DNA of 64,000 nt from Pogonophryne albipinna. Lineage: Eukaryota; Chordata; Actinopteri; Perciformes; Artedidraconidae. Where the stretch lies: positions 32,628,556 through 32,692,555 of the forward strand of contig CM053257.1 in assembly GCA_028583405.1 (NCBI GenBank). The letters are read 5' to 3'. A program made the position numbers and the translations under genes. Shown in pieces: positions 23,091 through 63,319 of this stretch. How positions within the stretch are numbered: position 1 is the stretch's first letter; every line of letters starts with the position of its first letter. The notes beneath the pieces are model-generated. The model was not told where the DNA came from. It searched no databases and saw only the letters and a program-made list of their open reading frames with translations.

Positions 23091-25527
23091 CAGCGCCGAG
23101 CACACGTTACACAATTACAATGATTTGTTTAACCTTTGCTGTCAACTGCTCTTCAAATTGAAAAAGCCTTGGATGCGCCGCAGCTTCAGTTTAAAGTGTT
23201 TTCACTCTGAATCTTCACCCACACAATGAAGCGGAGAGGAATTTCATTTGTGGCGCCGACGATTTTGAAATCAGAAACATCTTTTTCGGGAGGAAATGTC
23301 GCTGTTACTCCGAATAACCCACAGAACATTGTCCAGTTTTCATTGGGAGAAACACAGTAACATTCATCTGGAGAGGCGAAGCTGCCTAGGAATTGCTTTA
23401 ATGTAACTTTTCAGATCTTCACAAACGGATGCGATGCAATTCAGTAAAGCTGTAACAATCTTGATAAACCAATCATTTCTTAAAGCAAATATGCAGTTAA
23501 AAAAAATCCAGTTTCCCCAATGTAAACACCGTCTTACTTTTCTATAATAACGAGATGTGTGAAAATGTCAACCAATAAAGTAATTTGCTATTTTTTGGGC
23601 CAATAAAGGGTCAAACATTTCGTGCGGAGGCAGACATCTTGGGTGAATCAACCCTTTCATCAGAATACTTTTGCAGTCTTTTCCACAGGAGACATGTGGA
23701 CATGAGGAAGTAAGGAAAGCACCAGTGAATAATAGCTGCTTCATGTTTAAGGGTCCTGGTTTTGTTCATGCTGGCTCGCTGGGACACTTTAATAAAACAC
23801 AGCTCTTGTTAATGTTAAATGTCACATCTGTGCTTTTCCTGCTATGACAGCAATGAAGCTGCCGTGACGTCAGCGACTAAACTCCAGAGCATCTCAAAGA
23901 GAGTCTTAAGGCTAAGCTAAGCTAACCAGAGACAGCTTATTTATGTATTGTACAAACATAAGAGTGGTATTGATCTATTTGTCCTACTCTCAGCATGAAG
24001 GGAACAAGCATTCTCCAAAACTTAAGTCATACGTTCCTTTAAATGAATACAAAAATGGCTGCATTTTCAGTGTATTAAGCGTCGTCCCGGAGCTCAGGTT
24101 GCAGGTCAGTGACGTCCGAGCAGAAGCTCAAACACCTGCTGGCACGTTGTTACTAACTCAGATGTGCTGCATGTTTAACAGTTTGCAGCCCGCGGACATC
24201 TGTAGTTTCATAATCTCTGTGATTCAGTGATCATTTAACCTTTTCAAATGTCACGTAAGACAGACTGCTGTTATTAACGCAGAACACATTTACATAAATT
24301 ACCAGAAAAGAGCTCCAAACAAAGTGTACCTCGGGGGGGGGGGGGGGGGGGGGGTTAGTGACTAAAGTGTTTCTGGCAGCGATGCTGGGAAGTGCAGAGA
24401 CACCATGGTGGAGGAAGTGGAGTGGATGTGCAGACTGAAGACAGCACACCGTTATAAAACACTAAGCTCTTATTGACAGGCTACAGATGATACTCTCTCC
24501 TCAGAATATTGCAAATATACTGTAGACCTGAATTACAAACGCCTGTATGCACTGAGGTGAGCTGATTTTAGTGAATTAAAGTGACTAAATGCCCTGTAGG
24601 TGTTCATCTCTGCTAAATGAAACAGGTTTTAAAGATTCAGTCGTTGCCCAAACAAATGTTTCCTGCAAAGTATTTACTGAACTGGCCATGAAGAAATGGA
24701 AGTAGGCATATCTATTGATACAAAGTAATGCAAGGAGAGGTTAAGAAATAGATGTAAGACTTTAGACATACGGTGAAAGTTCAATTTCAAAAGATATGAA
24801 ATGTTAGTTAGTATTCACACACTATTAAAAGGATGTTTGGATGTTTTGAAGAGTAGACGGTGAATGGCTTCTCTCCAGTCTGAAGAAACACAGAGGACGT
24901 ATGGCATGCTCTCTTTAAAGCCACCAGACTGCATTGAAGAAAAACTAATGTCACCTTTCAGAAAGCGGAGGTTGATGATGACTTCAGTGAATCTGAATTA
25001 ACCCATTATAAAACCAAACTCACAACAAAAACCACTAACAAACTAACCAACGAGGCAGAAGTAGATCCCTAGCTCGATCGTCTGGGAGTCTGGTGGCTTT
25101 GAAAAGATCATACATAACCCTTTGGGTCTTGTCAGGAAGGGGATCTGTCAGCAACGTTGAGCTATGGAAATTAATCAGTTAAAGTACATTTTGCTGCAGC
25201 CCCCTGTGCACAGCAGTGCTTTACCTCCGTGCACATACTCCTGTCACAAACCAGAACACACTGCAGTAATACACTGGATGTGAGTAGCCCCCCTTCAAAA
25301 CATCCAAACCATCCCTTTAAAACATGGCTGTTATGTGGTCACCTGGACTGTTAGCACCACCTCAACCACAGGCCGCCATTATTTCTATCTTATTTAGGGT
25401 ACCAAGCAGCTGAATCGTTGCAATCATTTTCCAACCATGCACAACAAGCAGTTCCTACTTCTACAGATGTGTGTGACAGAAGAGTGTGTGATCTCCGGCA
25501 GTGAGGGTGAAGACGCTTCAGAGGGAA

Positions 25528-54649
<29,122 letters not shown>

Positions 54650-55500
54650 CTAAAATACAGCACAGAAATCACCACGGGGTTAAATCAACATCACTCAATT
54701 ACAGTGCAAACAGAAACTGAATGTCATAGATCAAACACAAGGTTAGTAAAAGTACATTTTATGAATTATGTTGGATTATACATTTGTATTTTATAAGTTA
54801 GGAGTAAAACAGATTTATAAAATATTTTTGGATGACATCTTGAATGCGCATGACTCTTTTCCAAATCAAGTCGTGTCTAGATTAACGAATGTCTAAACTC
54901 AAAACTGCATTGAATTATTTGTAATCTTTAGCATCCATACTGCTATCTTACATACCCTGAACTTTGGTACGTTGCCGTTTTGTTGTGTTTAAACTCTTTC
55001 TCTTTGCTGTAAGATTTCAATTATTAGATAATGCTTACAATAATAACACAAAAATAATGTATACTCGATTATTGAACTTATTTGATCTGTTATTGTAGGG
55101 GGTTTCTAGCCATTCGCAAATGCAATAACCGGTAGAAATTACTTTTGGAAAAAACCAACAGGATACAATATAAGCATTGCTTACAGTAGATAAAGGTTTT
55201 CTACCAAACCTGGTGGTTGAATCTTAATGTTAATATTTTGCAGAGCAATTTTTTTTGGGTTGATCTCAAAATAATGACACTATATTACTGTATATACAAC
55301 ACTCTTTATCTGTGATGGCAGCACAAGCTATCTTAGTCATTTGTTGTGATCAAAAGAGGTCAGAGCAGATGGGGCCAACACATTTGATCACATTTGCATA
55401 AAATGGCAACACTTTATTTTCCAAAACAATGTTTGACCTTTGACTTCTCTCTTCCTGCCGCGGCAGCTGACAAAGCACTCTAACAGGCTAAATATTAATG

Positions 55501-56500
55501 NNNNNNNNNNNNNNNNNNNNNNNNNNNNNNNNNNNNNNNNNNNNNNNNNNNNNNNNNNNNNNNNNNNNNNNNNNNNNNNNNNNNNNNNNNNNNNNNNNNN
55601 NNNNNNNNNNNNNNNNNNNNNNNNNNNNNNNNNNNNNNNNNNNNNNNNNNNNNNNNNNNNNNNNNNNNNNNNNNNNNNNNNNNNNNNNNNNNNNNNNNNN
55701 NNNNNNNNNNNNNNNNNNNNNNNNNNNNNNNNNNNNNNNNNNNNNNNNNNNNNNNNNNNNNNNNNNNNNNNNNNNNNNNNNNNNNNNNNNNNNNNNNNNN
55801 NNNNNNNNNNNNNNNNNNNNNNNNNNNNNNNNNNNNNNNNNNNNNNNNNNNNNNNNNNNNNNNNNNNNNNNNNNNNNNNNNNNNNNNNNNNNNNNNNNNN
55901 NNNNNNNNNNNNNNNNNNNNNNNNNNNNNNNNNNNNNNNNNNNNNNNNNNNNNNNNNNNNNNNNNNNNNNNNNNNNNNNNNNNNNNNNNNNNNNNNNNNN
56001 NNNNNNNNNNNNNNNNNNNNNNNNNNNNNNNNNNNNNNNNNNNNNNNNNNNNNNNNNNNNNNNNNNNNNNNNNNNNNNNNNNNNNNNNNNNNNNNNNNNN
56101 NNNNNNNNNNNNNNNNNNNNNNNNNNNNNNNNNNNNNNNNNNNNNNNNNNNNNNNNNNNNNNNNNNNNNNNNNNNNNNNNNNNNNNNNNNNNNNNNNNNN
56201 NNNNNNNNNNNNNNNNNNNNNNNNNNNNNNNNNNNNNNNNNNNNNNNNNNNNNNNNNNNNNNNNNNNNNNNNNNNNNNNNNNNNNNNNNNNNNNNNNNNN
56301 NNNNNNNNNNNNNNNNNNNNNNNNNNNNNNNNNNNNNNNNNNNNNNNNNNNNNNNNNNNNNNNNNNNNNNNNNNNNNNNNNNNNNNNNNNNNNNNNNNNN
56401 NNNNNNNNNNNNNNNNNNNNNNNNNNNNNNNNNNNNNNNNNNNNNNNNNNNNNNNNNNNNNNNNNNNNNNNNNNNNNNNNNNNNNNNNNNNNNNNNNNNN
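55501..56500. other. Assembly gap, 1000 N
   Basis: Exactly 1000 undetermined bases, probably a fixed-size scaffold gap of unknown true length. It lies upstream of trim37 exon 2, where the missing first exon and promoter would be expected. Confidence 0.99.
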
Positions 56501-57470
56501 CAAAAAATAAAACAAGTCGGGGCTACTTTTATTACATTATGCAATTTAATTATTTGAACCTGCTTTATTTGGGGGTGGATGGGCGTCACCTCCTCTAGGA
56601 GGGTCCTCAACTCCTCTAGGGGGGTCCTCGCCTCCTCTAGGGGGGTCCTCGCCTCCTCTAGGGGGGTCCGGGGGCAAACAACCCCGGAATTATTTTTTTA
56701 AATGTTGAAGTTAAAAGCATGAATCTGGTGCACTTTGAGCACAACATGAATGTATGGATACAGCTCTCAACACTCAGATGAAAGGGAGCTGTATGATTTT
56801 CAAAAATCCAAACATCTTTAGAATATGATCACAACCAATAACAAATCATTTAAACTTGTTTATTCTTATCTTATGTTACCTAGTTAGCATTCTTTCTTTT
56901 TATGTATGCATATTTTACCAATCACTCCCCTTTTAAACTGTTGCAAGAGCGTGATTGGTCGATATTCATTGTGGGGGGTGGGGGAGGAGGGGTGTTAGAT
57001 AGATATAGAGTTGTAGTAAGTAGATAGAGTTCGCTATGATTGAGGTTTCGTTGATGCATACGGGTAGATTCTTTTAATTACATTTCCTTTTTTTTGTGTG
57101 TATTTTTTACATTTTGGTCTCTCCAACAGGTCGATCGCGAGCTACCGGTAGCTCGCGATCGACCTGTTGGAGACCCTGCTCTAATGGGTCTGACTAGAAT
57201 GACAATTAGCGTTAGGTTAATCAAACCTTTTTTTTCATTTGCAGGGGGGCCACAGGGGGGTCCAAAGTCAGTGTTAGGGGGTACTGTCCCCCCCCCTAGA
57301 ACCACCCCTACCCCCACGGCCTGTGTCCAGCCGTTTCCCCCCACTCATCCATATATTAACAGATTTTGACAATTTTTGTTTTCTCATCTCCTCTCACTGA
57401 ACGAATGGCAAACGCGACCCGGCCTCGTGCCGGTGCTCTGGCCAGGCCCGGCTCCAGGATGAAATGACTG
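56501..57470. other. Spacer right of gap: repeat-derived GC motifs and a palindrome
   Basis: No exon was recognised. Four tandem copies of cctcctctaggggggtcc-like units lie at about 56585-56670, followed by AT-rich sequence and the palindrome at 57121. The region looks transposon-derived. Confidence 0.5.
57121..57172. repeat. Perfect 52-bp palindrome
   Basis: ctccaacaggtcgatcgcga plus gctacc at 57121-57146 is followed, without spacer, by its exact reverse complement at 57147-57172, centred on ACCGGT. The right arm continues into agaccctg, the usual end of a fish hAT element (CAGGGTCTCCAACAGG). Confidence 0.97.
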
Positions 57471-57483
57471 AGGGGGCTGTTAA

Positions 57484-59517
57484 CCTTTTAAGCCCGAGGG
57501 TCCCCCCAGTGGACCCCCCCCACAGTTTTTTATGAGACTATGTCTCAGGGCTTCTTAACATTTATGAAACTATTAATGTTCCATACCCTTTTAACGCTAA
57601 GAAACTCCGCTAACTGACAATGTGAACCATTTTTAGCTAAAAGAAACACAAGAGTAATACCAAGCCTTTGAATTAGCATGGAGCGAAAAAATGCTAACTA
57701 ATGCTAACGGATTTTGCACAGCACTCACGGTAGAAATGCCCTTATTACTTATCGTAACTGGACAAACAAGATATACGATTTAAAGCTGAGACTCCACAGA
57801 TTCCAGACATATAATATCATCACTGTAGGACCCCGAATTGCGGAGCTATCAGCCAGAAAAGAGAAAGTAAACAACATCCGGTTTAAAAAATATTACAATA
57901 ATTTCGTCTTACCTTTTTTGATTTGTGATCAAAAGTTGTGTTCACCGGAATAAAAACGCCGCTCAAGGTTAATCCAATGTCTTTGTGTCACGTAGAAATT
58001 TTGACTGATAATCCTTCATCATATTTATGGCAATATACTGGGTATAAAATGTTGCCGTCCAGGCGTGCACTTTCAGATATGCTTTGTTCGCTTCTCTATT
58101 ATGTCCACTATGGTAATGTTTACGTTGATTTGGGAACTGCCCATCGATTCTATTGGTTCTGATGGTTAAGAAAAAGGTGTAAATCACACGAATCGACCAA
58201 TGGGTTCCAGAGATATGGTCCTGCGTAAAGTATAAAGAATGCCAGCCAGTTTAAGTACTTTACGCAGGCGGCTTCATTTATTGTTTACTACGTAACAACA
58301 GGCATTACAGCAGGACCCAGAGCACACGGAGCACAGAGCGGACAGCAGATAACGGAATTGCAGTTTTATTGCTTATAGATTATCAGAACATTTCAAAGGG
58401 GACACAGCCACATTGGATATTAACCTATGGATTAACTACATCATCGTTTTTATCGTTTTAATGCCATTGAAGACCAGTTTAGACCAGGCAAAGAGGAAGG
58501 TAAGCCATTAGCCTAGCGCATGCTAGTACCTAACTCCACTTGTTTTGATGTACGTTTTGTTGATAACGTCGCAAGTTTGTATCTTTCAGTGTTGAGGTGG
58601 GCACCGTTAGATTCTGTGTCTTTACGATCAAAAACGATGTGTTGGATGTGCAGCTAGGATAAGTAATAAGGGAGCTAGGATAAGTAATAAGGGAGCTAGG
58701 AGTGATTTTCGGTGCAGTAATAGGTTAGCATTTTTCGCTCGGGGCTAATTCAGATGCTCACTGTTAGCATTGTGGTTTTTTTGAAAAATAAATGAAAAAG
58801 ATCAGTTAAATGAGTTTTTCCCGTTATATGGATATAAAATATTCATAGTTTATTAAATAGTAAGGTTCCTTAGACGTTGTTTCCTGCAAATGACGCGATT
58901 TCGGTCCGTGGGGCCTATAAGTGCTATATAAATAAACTTGCCTTGCCTAAGAGGATAACAGAGTATGTTCTTATATATTTTTTTTTTTTTTTTTTTTTCA
59001 CAACAGTTGTATTTGGATGGAATGAATACCTATAGTGAAAATTCAAAGTAGTAAAATTATTTTTACTGTGAAAAAGTTCAAATGGAACCGATGGTTCCCA
59101 AATTACCCAGAGGTGAGTCCGCCTGGACTTTATTTTTCTAAACCTCTCTAAAAAGGTCAAATTTCACTTGTTTTGCATCAATCTTGATACAGGGTACTTA
59201 TTATATGTTATAGTTTGGATTCCTAAAGCATTTAGTCTACTAACCCATCATTCAAGGGTGGTTTTTACTATAAGTAATGGGTTTTCTTTAGGCGGACATT
59301 AGAATTTACATGTTTTTACTATGTTCCATCTGAATTTACTTTAAAATAAAAACATCTATATTGATTCTGACACTTCTACATCCAACTCACAGGTTTATCA
59401 TTACTTTGAGAGAAAAGATTATTAATTTACCCCTTTTAGAAGTGAAGATATAGTCTTTGTTGTGTTACTGGCATTTTCGAGCCTGAAACCTGAAAAACAG
59501 GCTCAGGGCTTAAGAGG
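57484..59517. mobile_element. 2-kb TTAA-flanked piggyBac-like element
   Basis: TTAA at 57480-57483 and 59518-59521 flank CCTTTTAAGCCC and GGGCTTAAGAGG inverted ends. It starts with CC as piggyBac termini do. No transposase is recognised. The outer flanks gagggggctg and gaaatccgagggggc suggest it landed in another repeat. A 26-bp direct duplication (agctaggataagtaataagg...) lies at about 58665-58720. Confidence 0.75.
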
Positions 59518-60113
59518 TTAAGAAATCCGAGGGGGCAATTTTTTTTTCACAACAACGAAAAACACTGGCAATGTAATGAATTGACACACCGAGCTTTTTT
59601 CCTTCTCACTGCTCTACAATCTCTTTGCTTCTTTATTTGTATTCCGGATTTACCCCTCTCGTTCTGTTCTGTTCCTCTGATCTTTAATAATAGATAGTAC
59701 ATTATTAGATGGCTGCACTTTGGTTAACAGACTAACATTGATTTCCCCAATTTATAAATTGACAGGCTCTGTAATTATACCATAACCTTTTCTCCTCTAT
59801 CCCTTAACCCGTCTTCCTGTACAGATTTATTTACTTACTTACTATCTACTCTATATCAGGAGTTACAAATTAATCTGGTTGATTTTTATTTCCAGGATTG
59901 AATGTTCAAAACCAAGGCCTAAAACCTGGCATTTCATAACAAAGTAACTAAAATATAAACCAAATGTAATATTGGATAAATACTACACCAAATGGACAGA
60001 CACACATTAAACAGAAAGTCCCTGGTTTGTCTCTAGAGTCAAACTGCCATGAGAAAAATCCAATCAATGTTCCAAAATCCGTCACTAGATGTCGCTCATT
60101 GTACCAATACGGT

Positions 60114-61530
60114 CAGAGCTGACCCGACCTAAGACATAAGCGGCCGCTTATGCCCCTGCAGCCACTAAGGGCCCCCTAGCAAAAAAAAATAAAATTATAA
60201 TAATCTCAGTACACCGTCGCCGTGATAAGTATGTTTAATTAATTTAGTTAATATGCCTAGATTGCCTACTCTCAAAGTCATGTATTATATTATTGAGTCA
60301 ATAATATAATATATTAACCGTGCTTTACCTGAACCTCATCGTGACACTAGAGAGGACGGCAGGATTGTAATTTCCCGCGTTCAGTGAATGCAACAGAGGC
60401 AAGACGCCAGACCAACCAGAGAGTTGAATGGAAATAAACATCTGTCTTATTGGTTGACAGGTACCTATCCTGTGAGCTGTGACAATGTTTAAAATAAACT
60501 GTCAGTCGGACTCAGAGTTTTTGAAGATGGACATAAGAAGATTTTCTCTAAAAAAAGACGACAATTCTCAAGCGGTGGCTCACACAGCAACCCCAGAGCC
60601 ACCACCTGAGCCAGGTGAACAAGGTATGTAAATGTCAGTAAACTTCCAAGTTATGTCAACATGTAAGCAAAGTATAAATTACAGCTACGTTGACGTTACT
60701 TTGAATCGCGGGGTAAGCTAAACCGTTAGCAAGTAGCTATAGCTAGCCAGATATATTAAATAAACACTTTGTCATAACAATCTAAATGTAATGTTTTTTA
60801 GCGTTACCTGGTGATTTCAAAGAAAGCTCTCTGGGAAATGTTGACTTACTGTTCGACATGAAGCTAGAAGCTACCTTACAGTACACAGTTTGATCCTGAG
60901 TCCTGTCAGTTAAAGTGTTCCATAGTTAGCTTAGCTAAGCATCAACCTAGCACTGAAATATATGGATGTTATGTGACGGTATTTCTGAGGAAAGTCAGGT
61001 GCAATGTGGCATAGTTGCTACTGCTTTACGTGTCGACAGCATGTTTGAACGTATTTGCAGCAGTAAATGTGGCTTGTTTGGCCACTGACGTTGCCAATAA
61101 CAACACCTGAATTTAAATATGCAACCTCTTTTTGTGACAGATTTTTACATTAAATTATAATTCTTCTGATGATATTCCTATTGACAGCTAGTTTCTATGT
61201 GAACATTATGAGATGGACAGCCAGAGAGAATAAATGAAAAACAGTTATGAAATACTATATGACAAAACAAGAATACAGTTTGAAAGGGGAGGGATTGCAA
61301 AATATCCATAAAGAAAAATCTGCTTAGAGGGAGCATGCCCCCGGATCCCCCTAGAGGAGGTTAGGTCCACGGTGTTTACATGCTTATTTATACAATATGA
61401 CACACATGCTTATGCTAACATCATAAGACAAAAGTTGGTTCCGTGTTGTGTGTAGTGAGAACGTGCTAGAGTGAGGGGGGCCCCAAACCAAAGCTCGCTT
61501 AGGGCCCCCAAAAGTCTAGGGCCGGCCCTG
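60114..61530 (+). mobile_element. hAT element (ZMYM1-like), perfect target duplication
   Basis: Flanked by AATACGGT at 60106-60113 and 61531-61538, with a right end AGGGCCGGCCCTG. At 60530, plus strand, MDIRRFSLKKDDNSQAVAHT followed by a proline/glutamate-rich stretch is the typical transposase N-terminus of this group. The rest of the protein is absent. Confidence 0.88.
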
Positions 61531-61639
61531 AATACGGTTTATATAATACACAACATATTAATATTATAGTAAAAGGGCTCGCTTTGGCAAAACCCTGATC
61601 CATACAACCCTAACTAATACAAGTAACCATCATGTGTGG

Positions 61640-61745
61640 TGCTATCTGTAGATGGTCTGTCTTATTTTTTGTCGATTTCATATTGTTTTCACAGAGCTGT
61701 GAAAATGAATTTCCCCCTGGGGACAATAAATCTAATCGAAACTAA
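61640..61745 (+). mobile_element. LINE 3' tail fragment
   Basis: gaatttccccctggggacaa followed by taaatctaatcg is a common fish LINE 3' end. Confidence 0.5.
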
Positions 61746-61897
61746 TTTAATATTCAATCCCGTACTTGGCGATTGAGAACATGCATTCGTAATTTACCTC
61801 GTTTAAACCACTTCTGTTGTAATACCTATGGATTTAGTTGACACTACTAAGCCGACTTTCCTTTTGTCCAAATTTTCCGGGAAGGTACATTGAATTA

Positions 61898-62043
61898 GAA
61901 GAAGACAAGAAGAAGAAGGAGGAGAAGTAGAGGTAGAAGAAGAAGAAAGTGAGGTAGAAGAAGAAGAAGTAGAGGTAGAAGAAGAAGAAGAAGTAGAGGT
62001 AGAAGAAGAAGAAGTAGAGGTAGAAGAAGAAGAAGTAGAGGTA
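61898..62043. repeat. GAAGAAGTAGAGGTA tandem repeat
   Basis: Units of gaagaagaagtagaggta, 15 to 21 bases, repeat about eight times. The phenylalanine/tyrosine- or serine/threonine-rich open frames on the minus strand are repeat by-products. Confidence 0.95.
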
Positions 62044-62317
62044 CATACTGTATGTTGCATCCAGCAACACATGCGTCAGCGACACATCATTGCCTCCTGA
62101 GCAGCGTCTGTACTCTCAGTTCCCTAGAGAAGTCGAGCATTTACTTTGAGTAGACCAACATTGTCGTCCTTTTCATGAGAACAATCATTTGTTTCCTGGT
62201 GACCAATCCTTTGTCCCTGACCCCCTGACCCAGTGATACAGTAATGAAGATGACAACATTCCTATGCTCTTCTCACAGAGGGGAAATATACATTGCTAAA
62301 GCAAAGTGGGACAAAGT

Positions 62318-62440
62318 GGTGGGAGGCGTTTGGCGGCAGTGGATGGAGCCTTGCTCTGGGGGTCACAGGTTCAAACCCCACTTCAGTCAGCATGTCGTTG
62401 TGATTGTGTTGTGTAAAAGCGTCTAACATATAATATGTAA
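62318..62440 (+). repeat. tRNA-derived SINE, copy 5
   Basis: ggcgtttggcggcagtggat (A box region), cacaggttcaaaccccactt (B box) and a shortened body with aaagcgtctaaca tail. Confidence 0.75.
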
Positions 62441-63076
62441 TAATAATAATATATAGAGAGACAAAAATAAAATACTCTTAAATAAAAAGGCATGTATTCA
62501 TCGCATTGATACACATTTTAATCAAATAAGTACATATTAAAAGTAGAAAAAGATAAGTGGCAGTACAGATTAAACGGAGTGTAATATATAGAAAATATTG
62601 TAGTTATTCATTTATATTTTATAGCGGTAATACATGTATATACAATATACTAAATATGCCTTTAGTGCTGTCAAAATCTACAGTATATTTATCATATCCT
62701 CCTCGGAGAACTTATACTTCAATGCAAACTATTGTTATTTCTTTATTACCTTCCATACTAATCTGTACTTTTGTGTTTGTGTGCTGCTGAAGCAACTGAG
62801 TTTGACCCCTGAGGATCAGTAGATATTTATCTATTTTTATTATATGCCCATAAATGAAAAGATTTATTAAGTGTTTCCTGGTTTTCATAACTTCTGTTTC
62901 TTTGAAAGGGGAACCATTGGCCACGTATTTCTTGATAATGAATCATGCAGTCATTTCCTTCCTGGTAAAAATACATTTCAGTTGAATTCTTCTGTAGCAT
63001 TCCATAAATAACATGTTTGACTGAAAGCTGAGGCGTCCGATCTGAGTCCATCCTCGGACACGCCCTCGCAGCCTTC

Positions 63077-63082
63077 TATAAG
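63077..63082 (+). promoter_or_regulatory. TATA box of astacin-like gene
   Basis: TATAAG in ccttctataaggcg lies about 30 bases ahead of a likely start site near 63107 and about 55 bases ahead of a 5' UTR exon donor at 63135. A TATA-driven compact promoter fits a strongly tissue-specific secreted protease. Confidence 0.6.
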
Positions 63083-63106
63083 GCGTGAGGATCTGAGAAC
63101 CGGCTG

Positions 63107-63134
63107 CATCGAGCATCACAGTCAGCTCCAGCAG
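63107..63134 (+). other. 5' UTR exon of astacin-like gene
   Basis: A short noncoding exon is inferred between the expected start site and the donor gcag/gtaagc at 63135. The next acceptor is ccgaacactttcag, so the second exon starts near 63235. Start position is inferred from the TATA box. Confidence 0.5.
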
Positions 63135-63265
63135 GTAAGCTCCACTGACCCTCTTCTCACTATTTGTGTTCTCACATAAATCATTTAGAAGGTATGTATA
63201 CCAAACCTTTTCCTTAACCACCGAACACTTTCAGATTTGAGGTTTGACTTCAGAGGACCGCCGTC

Positions 63266-63319
63266 ATGACTCCAGTTTGGCTTTTCGTCCTCTTCATGTC
63301 TTTGTCGGCCATTCCTCCG
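63266..63319 (+). CDS. astacin-like exon with start codon and signal peptide
   Basis: ATG in ccgtcatgact begins an 18-codon hydrophobic leader, MTPVWLFVLFMSLSAIPP, ending at donor gtgagt. Confidence 0.75.

Larger units (their letters stand above)
22449..25527 (-). other. trim37: Probable trim37 3' UTR and spacer
   Basis: About 3 kb lies below the trim37 stop with no supported exon. The first good minus-strand AATAAA I see is at 22449-22454. The stretch holds a G run of about 20 at 24332-24352 and otherwise looks single copy. A 64-codon plus-strand ORF at 25437-25631 overlaps the last trim37 exon and is not a gene. Confidence 0.35.

Noticed and set aside
55388..56610. ORFs of 350 to 375 codons made mostly of X
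   Set aside because: They only cross the run of N in the assembly gap.
61803..62085. Minus-strand serine/threonine- or phenylalanine/tyrosine-rich ORFs
   Set aside because: Translation of the gaagaagtagaggta tandem repeat.
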